In this document: positions 16,152-26,009 of the stretch, piece by piece | Layout of the letters: the number at the start of each line of letters is the position of its first letter | How positions within the stretch are numbered: position 1 is the stretch's first letter | Assembly (NCBI GenBank): GCA_002438785.1 | Contig: DJQS01000015.1 | Location: 6,092 to 70,091 of the forward strand | DNA: 64,000 nt | From: Caryophanales bacterium UBA6380 | Lineage (GTDB): Bacteria > Bacillota_I > Bacilli_A > RFN20 > CAG-826 | Direction: 5' to 3' | Translations under genes and position numbers: made by a program | Notes under the pieces: model-generated | Databases searched by the model: none | Told to the model about the DNA's origin: nothing | What the model saw: only the letters and a program-made list of their open reading frames with translations

Positions 16152-19100
16152 TTAAAAATTAAAATCAAATAAAGACATTTGAGCAGTATCACTTAAATGA
16201 TCTAAGACACCTAATTTATCTAATTGTTCAAGATTTGTTTTCGAAATTTTTCCTCTTTTTAATAAATCTTCTTTAGAAATAAAAGCCTTTTCCTTTCTCG
16301 CATTAACAATTGATTCCCCAGCCTTTTCGCCTAAGCCATCTAATACTTTAAAAGGAGGAATTAATGCATTGTGCTCGTGATCTACTATAAATTTAGTTGA
16401 ATCAGATTTTGTAATATCAATATTTAAAAATTTATAACCTCTTTCAGTCATTTCTAAAGCAACTTGTAATGTCTTTTCAATTTCTTCTTCCTTAGTAGAT
16501 AAAGCAAATTCAGGATTATTTGATGATTGTCTTTGTTTAAATTCAACTAATTTATCATGAATTTTGTCTATACCACCAATCATTGATACAATATCATATT
16601 GATCACATCGCAAAGTAAAAAATGTCGCATAATATTCTAAAGGATAATAAACTTTGTAATAGCCAACTCTTAATGCCATCATGACATATGCGCATGCATG
16701 TCCTTTTGGAAACAAATATTTTATTTTTTTGCATGAGTCCAAATAATATTGAGGAACATTATGATCAAGCATATTTTTGCAATCTTCAGGAGATAATCCT
16801 TTGCCTTTACGTACTTTTTCCATAATAGTAAAGGCGTCATGAGGATCAAGTTTCATGGAAAGCAAATAAGACATAATATCATCACGACATCCAATAACAC
16901 CTCTTAAATCTGTAACATTATTTTCGATTAATTCTTGAGCATTATTATTCCAAACATCAGTGCCGTGACTTAAACCAGATATAATCAATAAATCTCTAAA
17001 AGAATTAGGATTTGTTTCACGAAGCATTTGCCTAACAAAAGGAGTTCCAAATTCAGGTAACCCTAACGCACCATTATCTTTAGGTAAATATTTATGCATC
17101 AAATTTAAAGCATCATCTTTAGAGAATAACGATATAACCTTAGGATCATTAGGTGGTAATTTTCGACAATCAGTATTAGTTAAATCACCCATCATTTTCA
17201 AGGCTTGAGGATCAACATGCCCCAACATATCAAGTTTTAAAACAGTATCATGAATTGCATGGAAATCAAAATGGGTTGTTTGCCAAGCAGCATCAGTATC
17301 CCCTGCAGGATATTGCACAGGAGTAAAATCATAAACTACATGATCACGAGGAATAACTACAATTCCACCTGGATGTTGACCTGTGGTTCTTTTAACTTCT
17401 TGACACCCATATGCAATACTTGCAACCATGGCATTACTAATTTTGCTAGGATCCATATGTAAAAATTCTTCAAAATAAGCCTTTTTTACATATCCGAAAG
17501 CAGTTTTTAATTGAACGGTTGAAATAGTTCCTGCACGATATACATTTTTTTCACCTAATAAAACCTTTGTATAATTATGAGCTGTTGCTTGATAATCAGT
17601 AGGAAAATTCAAATCAATATCAGGAGTTTTATCAGCATTAAATCCTAAAAAAGTTTGAAATGGTATAGTTTGTCCATCACTAATCATCACTTCTCCACAA
17701 CAAGGGCACACTTTTTTAGGTAAGTCAAAACCACTAGTTATATCTTTTCCTTCATAAAATTCCACATGTTTGCATTTAGGACATCTATAATGAGGAGGTA
17801 ATGGATTAACCTCTGTAATTCCTGACATTGTTGCAGCTAAAGAACTTCCAACACTACCTCTACTACCAATAATATATCCATCAACATTTGCTTGTTGAAC
17901 TAATTTATGAGCAATATAATAAATAACGCTATAACCATTTGAAATAATACCATGAAGCTCTTCTCCAAGCCTTTTTTCAATTAAAGGAGGTAGCGGATCA
18001 CCATACATTTCGTGAGCAGTTTTATAACATAAATCCCTTAGTAAATTTTCACAATTATCAATTTTAGGAGGAAATAGGCCACTTGGAATAGGTTGAATTT
18101 CATCGATTTGCTCTGATATTAAATTAGGATTTTTTATTACAAAATTATAAATATCATTCTCATCATCAATCCACTTAAAGGCATCAATCATTTCACTTGT
18201 AGTTAAATAATATTGATCAGGATTTTCAAATAAAGGAAGATTTTTCCTATAATAAGGATTTAGTGGATGATTTATTCCACCTACTGATTGAGAAGCAATA
18301 AAAACATCACGATAAATTTTATCTGATGGATTAGCAAAATGTACATCACCAGTAGCGCATATTAATTTAGACTGCTTTTTAGCTTCGTTTATAATATCCA
18401 AAATATATAACTTTAACTGCTCTACACTTGGAATATCACCGATATTTATTAAAAACGAATAGCATTCAAGGGGTTGTATTTCAATAAAATCATAAAAAGA
18501 AATGGCTTTTTGCAAGCTTTTTAAACCTCTATTTGTAGAACTATAAAATACCTCACCATTAAAACATGCACTACCAACAATCAAATTTTTTCGATATTTT
18601 TCTAAAATTGAACGTGGACAAATTGGCACATAGCCCATATTTTCAGTATGGGCATAACTAATTATACGATATAAGTCATGAAGGCCATCAAGATTTTTAG
18701 CATAAACAGTAGCATGAAACGTTTTATAATTACGATGTTTAATTAATAAAGGAGAAATTGGCAATTTTTCAATATCATTTAAAGTAATATCAGGATTCTT
18801 TTTAATAAAATCAGCTCTTAATGCCATAAAACATTTTGATAATACTTCGGCATCATAATCAGCTCTATGAGCACTTTCAGTATCATAATTTACATCAAGT
18901 CTACGACATAAAGCTCCTAAATTATGTTGTTGATTCTCAGGGAATATATATCTAGAAAGAGCTAGAGTATCAATCGCTGTTTCTTTTAACGATCCAAATC
19001 CATCTCTTTCCATAGCTTCATTTAACATCCCATAATCAAATTCAATATTATGTGAAACTAAAATTGAATCACCTATGAAATTTTTAATTTCATCATAAAC

Positions 19101-20546
19101 TTCTTTAAAAGTTGGTTTATCTTTAACCATTTCATTAGTAATGTTAGTTTTTTCTTCAATTTTTTTAGGAATAGGTATTTGTGGATTTATTAAGATATCT
19201 AATCGATCAGTTACAAATCCATTTACTATCTTAACAGCGCCAAATTCAGTAATCCTATCATATCTAATAGATAGTCCTGTAGTTTCAAGATCAAAACAAA
19301 CAAATGTTAAATCCTTCAATTTTTCATTTATTGGATTAATGACACCTCTCAAATAATCTTCGCTAATGTATAGCTCACTACCATATAAAATCTTAATTCC
19401 ATATTTTTTACTAGCAATTTGAGCTTCAGGAAAGGCTTGAACCACACCATGATCTGTTAATCCAATTGCTTTATGCCCCATATGTTTTGCTAATTTACAA
19501 TAATCAGTAATTGTTGTTACAGCATCCATTTCGCTCATCTTAGTATGTAAATGTAATTCAATTCTTTTCTCGCCTTCAAAATTATCATCTCGAAGCGGAG
19601 TCTCAGGAAGCATATCAAAATAATGTGCCATTACGAATGGTTCTTTTTTATACTTATCGACATCAACACGTCCTTTAATTCTTATATTTTTTCCGATGCT
19701 AATATCTTTTAATTTGTCAGTAGAAAGAGATGTACCATTAGAGATAAGTGTAACATAAATTGCGCCTGTATCATCACTAACGCCTATTTTATATAATTTT
19801 CTACCAGTTTTTGTATCTCTAGAATCGCATTCAAAAATAAAACCATTAAAATCTATTGAACCACTGTTACTATCAACATCTTTTAATTTTATTTCCTTAT
19901 AATTACCCTTTATAAAAACAGAATTATGACGTCTCTCCTCAATCATTTTTTGATAATTTTCTTTTAGCGTTTCTTGTAATTCAATCTCTTTTTTCTCTTT
20001 ATATTCATCAAAATCTTTATCATTATCAATAATTATATTTTCTATTTCATTATCATCTTTATTAATGACAATATCATTTTCTTCTATATTAATTTCTTTA
20101 ATAGATGCTTTATAAAATTTCGGATAATTTAAAAAACTTAAAAAAGAAATTAAATCATCTTTAATCATATTAAAATCATTTAAATCCTTTTCTTTATAAA
20201 AAATTAAAGAAATTCCATCATCATTTAATATAACTTCAAAATTTTCTTCTTTATGAACTTTATTAAAGTAAAAATCTTTAATTAAATTATAAATATCAAC
20301 CATTTCTAATTTAAAATCATAATAAAAATTAATTTCATAAGAGTACGATTTTATATTATTTAGTCCAATAATAAATTGATCAATTAACTTAAAAGTCCAT
20401 GGACTATCTTTTTTAATATTATAAATAAATGTATTAACTTTATCTTTTGATTTTAAAATACTTAGAAAACTTAAATCATAAGAATCAACATCAAAAATTT
20501 TAATGCTGTTCAAAAATTTTTTGAATTTTTTGTCTCCATCTATCAT
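16152..20546 (-). CDS. polC: DNA polymerase III PolC-type alpha subunit with built-in 3'-5' exonuclease
   Basis: A 1464-residue replicative polymerase of low-GC Gram-positives (B. subtilis PolC is 1437). An N-terminal domain of about 220 residues and an OB fold are followed by the PHP domain, which starts at HLHTKMSEMDAVT (about residue 328) and is split by a DEDDh exonuclease insertion beginning FVCFDLETTGL (about 415). A four-cysteine zinc motif is formed by CPKC (about 918) and CPCC (about 945). The catalytic aspartates are in PDIDLNFP (about 975), followed by the GQHPGGIVV region. It is the last gene of the pyrH-frr-cdsA-dxr-rseP-polC operon and follows rseP by 3 bases. The usual proS between rseP and polC is absent. 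Confidence 0.98.
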   Translation of the reverse strand: MIDGDKKFKKFLNSIKIFDVDSYDLSFLSILKSKDKVNTFIYNIKKDSPWTFKLIDQFIIGLNNIKSYSYEINFYYDFKLEMVDIYNLIKDFYFNKVHKEENFEVILNDDGISLIFYKEKDLNDFNMIKDDLISFLSFLNYPKFYKASIKEINIEENDIVINKDDNEIENIIIDNDKDFDEYKEKKEIELQETLKENYQKMIEERRHNSVFIKGNYKEIKLKDVDSNSGSIDFNGFIFECDSRDTKTGRKLYKIGVSDDTGAIYVTLISNGTSLSTDKLKDISIGKNIRIKGRVDVDKYKKEPFVMAHYFDMLPETPLRDDNFEGEKRIELHLHTKMSEMDAVTTITDYCKLAKHMGHKAIGLTDHGVVQAFPEAQIASKKYGIKILYGSELYISEDYLRGVINPINEKLKDLTFVCFDLETTGLSIRYDRITEFGAVKIVNGFVTDRLDILINPQIPIPKKIEEKTNITNEMVKDKPTFKEVYDEIKNFIGDSILVSHNIEFDYGMLNEAMERDGFGSLKETAIDTLALSRYIFPENQQHNLGALCRRLDVNYDTESAHRADYDAEVLSKCFMALRADFIKKNPDITLNDIEKLPISPLLIKHRNYKTFHATVYAKNLDGLHDLYRIISYAHTENMGYVPICPRSILEKYRKNLIVGSACFNGEVFYSSTNRGLKSLQKAISFYDFIEIQPLECYSFLINIGDIPSVEQLKLYILDIINEAKKQSKLICATGDVHFANPSDKIYRDVFIASQSVGGINHPLNPYYRKNLPLFENPDQYYLTTSEMIDAFKWIDDENDIYNFVIKNPNLISEQIDEIQPIPSGLFPPKIDNCENLLRDLCYKTAHEMYGDPLPPLIEKRLGEELHGIISNGYSVIYYIAHKLVQQANVDGYIIGSRGSVGSSLAATMSGITEVNPLPPHYRCPKCKHVEFYEGKDITSGFDLPKKVCPCCGEVMISDGQTIPFQTFLGFNADKTPDIDLNFPTDYQATAHNYTKVLLGEKNVYRAGTISTVQLKTAFGYVKKAYFEEFLHMDPSKISNAMVASIAYGCQEVKRTTGQHPGGIVVIPRDHVVYDFTPVQYPAGDTDAAWQTTHFDFHAIHDTVLKLDMLGHVDPQALKMMGDLTNTDCRKLPPNDPKVISLFSKDDALNLMHKYLPKDNGALGLPEFGTPFVRQMLRETNPNSFRDLLIISGLSHGTDVWNNNAQELIENNVTDLRGVIGCRDDIMSYLLSMKLDPHDAFTIMEKVRKGKGLSPEDCKNMLDHNVPQYYLDSCKKIKYLFPKGHACAYVMMALRVGYYKVYYPLEYYATFFTLRCDQYDIVSMIGGIDKIHDKLVEFKQRQSSNNPEFALSTKEEEIEKTLQVALEMTERGYKFLNIDITKSDSTKFIVDHEHNALIPPFKVLDGLGEKAGESIVNARKEKAFISKEDLLKRGKISKTNLEQLDKLGVLDHLSDTAQMSLFDFNF

Positions 20547-20549
20547 TTT

Positions 20550-22166
20550 TTAAGCAATCCTTATAATATCTAAAACAAAAACAACGGCCATTAAAATAAA
20601 AAGTAAAGCAAGCCCAATATAAGAAACAATATTTTTTACTTTTTCAGGTAAAACCCACTCTTTAAAAGCACCGACCTCTTCAAGATGATTTTCTATAACA
20701 AATTCTTGGATTTCATTTTCTTTATTTAAAATACTTTTAAAATCTAAATACTTAGGGTCTAAATCATTGCTTTCATCATGATTAAATAATTCTTTTTTAT
20801 AAGACTCATTATACTTGATTTTAAAATCTTTTTTTAGGTCATTTAGTTCATTATCTAAATTTTCATATGATTTTAGAAGGGTTTTTGCATATTTGGAGTT
20901 CTTTTTATAATAGAAATATTTCTTAAAAGTGTTCGTTATTCCTTCAACAATGGTGACAAGCATATGCCAACCATCTAATCCAGGAAATGGTAATAAATTA
21001 AATAATGCTAAATTAACACTAATTATTCCCCATGATTGTAAATATGAATTAAAAGGATTTTTTTCTAATATAGCTGTAGTTTGAGTGAATATCGAAATAG
21101 GTCCTCCGAGTTGATCCCATCCCTTACCAACAAATAGTCCACCAAGAGCTTTACTAATTAATTTAGTTGATGTTACCCAGTTATCACTAGCTATTTTAAA
21201 TGAGTCCCATCCAGCCCAATACTTCTTATAATTTACGCCTAAATATAATGGATCAATAATTCCATCTTTGCTAGAACTAATATTTATTAAAGCATTATAA
21301 ATATAAGATTTATCTTCATTAATATTTTTAAAACTTACTTTGACATCACTATAATTAGCACCACTAGGAATATTATAAATTTGAATAGCATTGTCTTTAA
21401 TAATTGGTAAATAAGTACTAACACTTTTAAATTCTTCTTTATTAGTTTCTTTATTTAATTCGTATAAATATCCATCAGTTAATTTAGAAACATAAATAGA
21501 TATCAAATTAGAATAATCATCTAAATCATAAATTCCAGCATTGCTTACATTTAATCCGAATGTATAGTATAAATCAGTTGTTTCATCATAATGAGTACTA
21601 GGAATAAAATTATTGTTATCGTAATATCCTAATAAAGAAAAAATAGTTTTCTTATCTAAAGAAAAAGTTCCAACAGATAAAATATTGCCATCTTTTAAAC
21701 TATATTCACTATCAATTATCTTGATTTTCTCTACTATTTTATCATTATTTTTTATCTTTACTTGATTAATATATCCGACATCATATTGAGGAAAACAACT
21801 AGCACATATAAAAAATATCACATAAGCAAGAACAAAATTCATAATTATTCCAGCGCTCATGATAATAAATCTTTTCCATCTTGATATACCTTCTAGACTT
21901 CTTGTTTTAGGAATATTTACACCTTCTGGTAATTCAACACCTTCTCCATACATTGATACATACCCACCTAAAGGTAAAATCCCTATCTTAAAACTAGTTT
22001 CGTGGCCTTTTCTTTTAATATTTACAATCTTAGGGCCAAAACCTATTGAAAAATCACTACAGTAAACATTAAAACTCTTTGCAGCAATAAAATGTCCCAG
22101 CTCATGTATTGTTACAAGTACACCTAAAGCTATAATTAATAATAATAAAGATAATAATTTCGACAT
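20550..22166 (-). CDS. rseP: Site-2 intramembrane zinc metalloprotease RseP/RasP, enlarged
   Basis: A 538-residue M50 protease that cleaves regulatory membrane proteins inside the bilayer. The zinc motif HELGH is at about residues 21-25 in the first membrane segment, and the third zinc-ligand motif is NLLPFPGLDGW. Family motifs FSIGFGPK and LPLGGYVSM are present. Relatives have about 420 residues. Extra sequence lies in the extracytoplasmic region between membrane segments two and three (about 140-330), where a PDZ domain is hard to recognise, and in a charged stretch of about 90 residues between LDGW and the last membrane segment. It sits between dxr and polC as in Bacillus. The substrate is unknown. 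Confidence 0.92.
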   Translation of the reverse strand: MSKLLSLLLLIIALGVLVTIHELGHFIAAKSFNVYCSDFSIGFGPKIVNIKRKGHETSFKIGILPLGGYVSMYGEGVELPEGVNIPKTRSLEGISRWKRFIIMSAGIIMNFVLAYVIFFICASCFPQYDVGYINQVKIKNNDKIVEKIKIIDSEYSLKDGNILSVGTFSLDKKTIFSLLGYYDNNNFIPSTHYDETTDLYYTFGLNVSNAGIYDLDDYSNLISIYVSKLTDGYLYELNKETNKEEFKSVSTYLPIIKDNAIQIYNIPSGANYSDVKVSFKNINEDKSYIYNALINISSSKDGIIDPLYLGVNYKKYWAGWDSFKIASDNWVTSTKLISKALGGLFVGKGWDQLGGPISIFTQTTAILEKNPFNSYLQSWGIISVNLALFNLLPFPGLDGWHMLVTIVEGITNTFKKYFYYKKNSKYAKTLLKSYENLDNELNDLKKDFKIKYNESYKKELFNHDESNDLDPKYLDFKSILNKENEIQEFVIENHLEEVGAFKEWVLPEKVKNIVSYIGLALLFILMAVVFVLDIIRIA

Positions 22167-23315
22167 CTATCTACTCCTTTTAAGATATTTCAATACTTTT
22201 AATCTAATTACTTTTATAGTAAGCATCAAAACAAAATAATTATCCAATTTTGAAATTTTAACGCTATTCATTATTCTATCAATATTTTGTAATAGTTCAA
22301 CAAAAGTAATTCTTTTATTTATAAAAGAATTTACTAGTGTATCATTTATTGAACATAGTATGGCTCCACTATTCCCTTTCTTTTCAATTACTAATTTAGC
22401 ATATTTCATCATAAAATATTTTTTATAATCGAATGATAACAAATTAAATTTCTCTAACGAATCTTCTATGTAAACATCATCACTTTCAAGACTATTTAAA
22501 CTTAAAGCATATTTGATTGGATTAATCATTGTAGGCTTTGAATTATTTACAATATATTGATTATCGATAAGTTTAATAAATCCATGAGTATTACTTGTTC
22601 TATCTATAAATACTTTAATTTTTTCATAAGGTAAATTAAATAAATAATATGCTTCTATAACTTCAAAAACTTTATTCATCATAGTTGCACTATCAATTGA
22701 AATTTTTTTACCCATTTTCCAATTAGGGTGGTTTAACGCTTCATAAACATTCACTTTTTTTAATTGTTCGATAGAATAATTAAAAAAAGGTCCACCGCTA
22801 GCTGTAATCGCAATATAGTCAATTTGTTTCCCATTTTTAATAAATTTAAAACATTTTTCAATAGCACAATGTTCGCTATCTATTGGGATAATTTTTCCAT
22901 AGTGTTTTTTAATTAATTTTTGTAATAAACTTCCACCAATAACTAAGGATTCTTTGTTAGCTAATAATAATATCCTTTTATTTTTTAATGTCTCAATACT
23001 TGGTCTTAGTCCTATATAACTAGTTAATGCATTAAGTATTGCACATTTTTTATTAGAATTTACTAATTTAATTAAACCTTTATCACCATAATAGAATTTA
23101 ATATAAGGATAAATCCTTTTATATTTTTTAAAATCATCTTTATTTTTTAAGCAAATATATTTAACATTTTTAAATTTTTTTAAAATATCATCAATTAAAA
23201 AAGCTCTTTCTCCAATAGAAAAGCCTACTAAAGTCCATTCTTTTTCATAATTATTTAAAATACTTAGCACTTGAGATCCTATCGATCCACTAGCACCTAA
23301 AATTATTAAATCCAT
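22167..23315 (-). CDS. dxr: 1-deoxy-D-xylulose 5-phosphate reductoisomerase
   Basis: A 382-residue NADPH-dependent enzyme that makes 2-C-methyl-D-erythritol 4-phosphate, the committed step of the MEP isoprenoid pathway. The NADPH fold starts with GASGSIGSQ (residues 7-15). LLANKESLVIGG and the active-site run PIDSEHCAIEKCF are conserved, as are TASGGPF, HPNWKMGKKISIDSATMMNK and the following FEVIEA with the catalytic glutamate. It abuts rseP with no gap and follows cdsA by one base. Its presence means isoprenoids are made by the MEP route. Confidence 0.96.
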   Translation of the reverse strand: MDLIILGASGSIGSQVLSILNNYEKEWTLVGFSIGERAFLIDDILKKFKNVKYICLKNKDDFKKYKRIYPYIKFYYGDKGLIKLVNSNKKCAILNALTSYIGLRPSIETLKNKRILLLANKESLVIGGSLLQKLIKKHYGKIIPIDSEHCAIEKCFKFIKNGKQIDYIAITASGGPFFNYSIEQLKKVNVYEALNHPNWKMGKKISIDSATMMNKVFEVIEAYYLFNLPYEKIKVFIDRTSNTHGFIKLIDNQYIVNNSKPTMINPIKYALSLNSLESDDVYIEDSLEKFNLLSFDYKKYFMMKYAKLVIEKKGNSGAILCSINDTLVNSFINKRITFVELLQNIDRIMNSVKISKLDNYFVLMLTIKVIRLKVLKYLKRSR

Positions 23316-23316
23316 C

Positions 23317-24318
23317 TTATAAACTTAAAGTCATTAAATGAATCAAACAACTTATAACAAAACTTGAAATTAAAATTGAATCAAGTCTATCCAAAGCACC
23401 ACCATGACTTTTTAAAATAGTTCCAAAATCTTTAACACCATAATGTCTTTTTATCGCACTAAAAATTAAATCTCCTAATGTTCCAATTAAAGGCATAATT
23501 AAACTTAAAAGCAAAATATTATACCACCTATTAAAACTTAAACATTCAGCTAATGGATTGTTAAAATAGGCTAATAATATTCCAAACAAAAAAGAAAATA
23601 TAAATGAACTTATGACCCCGCAAAAAAATCCTTCCCAAGTTTTTTTAGGAGAGAGATTTGGACACATTTTATGTTTACCAAATAATACTCCAAAAAAATA
23701 AGCAAAAATATCATTTAAGCAAACGCCAATAGCCATATATAAGATTAAATCAATTGATGTTCCAAATCTAATATAATTAGCTACATTATTTCCATTATTA
23801 CTTTTAATTAGATCATAAATAGGTAAAAACCTTAAAAAGAGTAATGTAGAAAATCCTAAAATAAGTAATATATCAAAGCTAATAAAATATAAAGCATCGC
23901 TTATATCAAATTTCTTATCAAATATTACTAATAAAAAATAAGGAACTATTAGTAAAACTAAAGAGACTAAAGAAAGTTCAATATGAGAAAATCCATTTAT
24001 TAAATCATAAAAAGGTGTCCCGTTATTTTTGTTATTTGCAAACAAAATTAAAGCAAAAACGCCATAATTAATCAAGTAAGTAAAAATAATAGTAGTAATA
24101 GAATATTTTTTTGTTTCGTTTTGCGGTGCTTTTATAATTTCATAAGTAGAAATACCTAATAAAATTATAATTAAACAAAAAAAGAAATAATCTCCTAAAA
24201 TAAGTAAAGGAATTATTATAACAAACAAAATTAGTCCAACTAAAATACGTGATTTCATGGACTTTTTTGTATCTAATGATAATTCATTATGTGGTATAAG
24301 TTCTTTATGTCCTTCCAT
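23317..24318 (-). CDS. cdsA: Phosphatidate cytidylyltransferase CdsA
   Basis: A 333-residue membrane enzyme that makes CDP-diacylglycerol from phosphatidate and CTP for phospholipid synthesis. It has about eight hydrophobic segments. The C-terminal signature is present as SPKKTWEGFFCG and KRHYGVKDFG..LKSHGGALDRLDS, close to the Prosite CdsA pattern. Length is slightly above the usual 265-300 because of a hydrophilic N-terminus of about 25 residues. The start overlaps the frr stop by one base. In most Bacilli uppS lies between frr and cdsA; it is missing here. Confidence 0.93.
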   Translation of the reverse strand: MEGHKELIPHNELSLDTKKSMKSRILVGLILFVIIIPLLILGDYFFFCLIIILLGISTYEIIKAPQNETKKYSITTIIFTYLINYGVFALILFANNKNNGTPFYDLINGFSHIELSLVSLVLLIVPYFLLVIFDKKFDISDALYFISFDILLILGFSTLLFLRFLPIYDLIKSNNGNNVANYIRFGTSIDLILYMAIGVCLNDIFAYFFGVLFGKHKMCPNLSPKKTWEGFFCGVISSFIFSFLFGILLAYFNNPLAECLSFNRWYNILLLSLIMPLIGTLGDLIFSAIKRHYGVKDFGTILKSHGGALDRLDSILISSFVISCLIHLMTLSL

Positions 24319-24863
24319 TAAATAGCCATTATTTCGCTTTCTTTTTCTTTGTAAACTTTATCAATTTCAGCTATAGCTTCATCGGTAACTTTTTGGATAT
24401 CAGCTTCAGCTCTCTTTCTACTATCTTCAGTATAGCTTTCATCTTTTTTTAATTTATCCATAAAGTCTCGTCTTACATTTCTAACAGCAATTTTATATTC
24501 TTCACAATACGATTTGCTTTTTTTAACTAGCTCTTTTCTTCTATCTTCTGTTAATGCAGGTACAACTAATCTAATTTTATTTCCATCAATAACAGGATTA
24601 ATACCAATATCGCTAGCATTAATTGCTGCAACAATTGCTTTAATGTCATTACGATCATAAGGTTCAATCACTAATTGTCTAGGTTCAGGTACTTTAATAG
24701 CAGCGATTTGATTAACAGGCATTTTATCACCATAATAATCACATTCTAAATTATTAAGCAATGCAGGCGAAGCTCTTCCAGTCCTAAGCGTTGATAAATT
24801 TTCACGTAAAACTAAAATACTCTTATTCATATCTTCTTTTGCAAGTAAAGCGTAACTATCCAT
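24318..24863 (-). CDS. frr: Ribosome recycling factor
   Basis: A 181-residue factor that splits the post-termination ribosome together with EF-G. Conserved runs are LRTGRASPALL near residue 30, VPEPRQLVIEPYD, NPVIDGNKIRLVVPALTEDRRKELVK and a C-terminal helix rich in lysine and glutamate. Length matches E. coli Frr (185). It follows pyrH by 4 bases and shares its operon, the conserved pyrH-frr pair. Confidence 0.97.
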   Translation of the reverse strand: MDSYALLAKEDMNKSILVLRENLSTLRTGRASPALLNNLECDYYGDKMPVNQIAAIKVPEPRQLVIEPYDRNDIKAIVAAINASDIGINPVIDGNKIRLVVPALTEDRRKELVKKSKSYCEEYKIAVRNVRRDFMDKLKKDESYTEDSRKRAEADIQKVTDEAIAEIDKVYKEKESEIMAI

Positions 24864-24867
24864 AAAA

Positions 24868-25584
24868 TTAATCCTCCGTAATTGTGCTTCCTATATCAAA
24901 TCCTTCTATAACTTTCATAAAATTATTCATATCATCCATCGAAAAAATTCGAACTTCTTTATGTTTACCAATTAGCATTGTAATTGATGTTTGATCCATA
25001 ACATTTAAATTTCTATCGATTATATCATGATAAGTTAATTTCTTTAAAAATTTAGCATTTTTATTAATCCTTGGATCACTATCATAAACACCATCAACAC
25101 CATTTTTAGCCATTAAAATTGCATCAGCATTAATTTCTAAAGCTCTTAAAGATGCACATGTATCTGTAGTGAAATATGGATTACCAGTTCCGCCAGCAAA
25201 TAACACAACCTTATTACATTCTAAATGAGCAATTGCTTTTTTATAAATATAAGGTTCAGCAATTTTATTTACATCTATAGCAGACATAACTCTAGTTGTA
25301 ACTCCAATTTTTTCTAAAGCGCTACTAAGTGCGGTACAATTAATTATTGTTCCTAGCATTCCCATGTAATCGCCATTAGTTTGATCAATTCCAATCTTAT
25401 TAGCTATTTTTCCTCTAAATATATTACCAGCACCAATTACGACACCAATTTGTACCCCTGAATCATGCATTTTTTTCACTGCTTCAGCAATATTTTTTAA
25501 TTTTTCATTATCTAAAATAGTTCCGTCTTTTTTATCAGCAAGAGCTTCTCCACTCAACTTTAAAATAATCCTTTTATATTTCAT
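24868..25584 (-). CDS. pyrH: Uridylate kinase
   Basis: A 238-residue amino-acid-kinase-fold enzyme that phosphorylates UMP to UDP. The sequence starts with RIILKLSGEAL, followed by VIGAGNIFRG, DYMGMLGTIINC, the nucleotide-binding GGTGNPYFTTD and AKNGVDGVYDSDP. It is the first gene of the long operon. An extended -10 promoter (TGGTATAAT) lies 17-25 bases upstream with a GAGGT ribosome-binding site. The usual upstream rpsB-tsf pair is not in this locus; instead a 500-base intergenic region and the divergent mgl operon follow. Confidence 0.97.
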   Translation of the reverse strand: MKYKRIILKLSGEALADKKDGTILDNEKLKNIAEAVKKMHDSGVQIGVVIGAGNIFRGKIANKIGIDQTNGDYMGMLGTIINCTALSSALEKIGVTTRVMSAIDVNKIAEPYIYKKAIAHLECNKVVLFAGGTGNPYFTTDTCASLRALEINADAILMAKNGVDGVYDSDPRINKNAKFLKKLTYHDIIDRNLNVMDQTSITMLIGKHKEVRIFSMDDMNNFMKVIEGFDIGSTITED

Positions 25585-25600
25585 TTTTTACCTCAACGAA

Positions 25601-25609
25601 ATTATACCA
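25601..25609 (-). promoter_or_regulatory. Extended -10 promoter of the pyrH-polC operon
   Basis: On the minus strand TGGTATAAT matches the TGnTATAAT extended -10 form, with no clear -35 box. It would give a leader of only about 10 bases containing the GAGGT ribosome-binding site. Confidence 0.55.
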
Positions 25610-25936
25610 AATAACCAATATTTTTACTATTTTAAAATTACATAGTGAAATATTAAAAAAAGGCTAACTACAATTTATTTAATTGTTTTTTAATTAACTC
25701 AAAAAATTATTAAATTTTAATTTTTATGAATAGATTGACATATTTTTCGAATAAGCATAATGTATTTAAAATTTTTTAAGATTTTGTTCTTTTCAAAAAT
25801 ATATTAATTTTTAACATTAATTATAATGTAATAACGATAAAATTTGAAAAATAAGCTCAAAATTATTATTTTAAACAGTTCTATTTTGAAAATTATTAAT
25901 TAACTTTTTTTATACAATGTTTCTTAAGCATTTTCT
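25610..25936. other. AT-rich divergent intergenic region, no gene
   Basis: This stretch between pyrH and mglB has stops in all frames and no recognisable RNA. A TTGACA at 25736-25741 on the plus strand has only a poor -10 box 15-17 bases later and is not called. The rest is A/T-rich spacer. Confidence 0.6.
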
Positions 25937-25951
25937 ATTGATTGTATCAAT
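25937..25951. repeat. Inverted repeat upstream of mglB
   Basis: ATTGAT-TGT-ATCAAT, a perfect 6-base inverted repeat 8 bases before the cre-like site. It could be a second regulator site for the mgl operon. Only symmetry and position support this. Confidence 0.35.
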
Positions 25952-25959
25952 AAAAATTA

Positions 25960-25973
25960 TGTAAGCGCTTACA
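25960..25973. promoter_or_regulatory. cre / LacI-family operator upstream of mglBAC
   Basis: TGTAAGCGCTTACA is a perfect 14-base palindrome and fits the cre consensus TGWAANCGNTNWCA at every position. It ends 7 bases before the -35 box of the mglB promoter. The site could bind CcpA or a dedicated LacI/GalR-type regulator. An upstream location allows activation as well as repression. No regulator gene is in the window. Confidence 0.75.
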
Positions 25974-25980
25974 AATTTAC

Positions 25981-26009
25981 TTGACATTAAAATATCAAAA
26001 GAATAAATT
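25981..26009 (+). promoter_or_regulatory. Promoter of mglBAC
   Basis: TTGACA (25981-25986), 17 bases, then TAAATT (26004-26009). The leader of about 70 bases contains a possible hairpin (GGAG...TAG with CTA.CTCC, about 26024-26058) and a GAGGAGG ribosome-binding site just before the ATG. Confidence 0.75.

Noticed and set aside
25736..25760. TTGACA in the pyrH-mglB gap as a second promoter
   Set aside because: The -10 candidates at 15-17 bases match poorly and no gene follows on that strand before the stronger mglB promoter.
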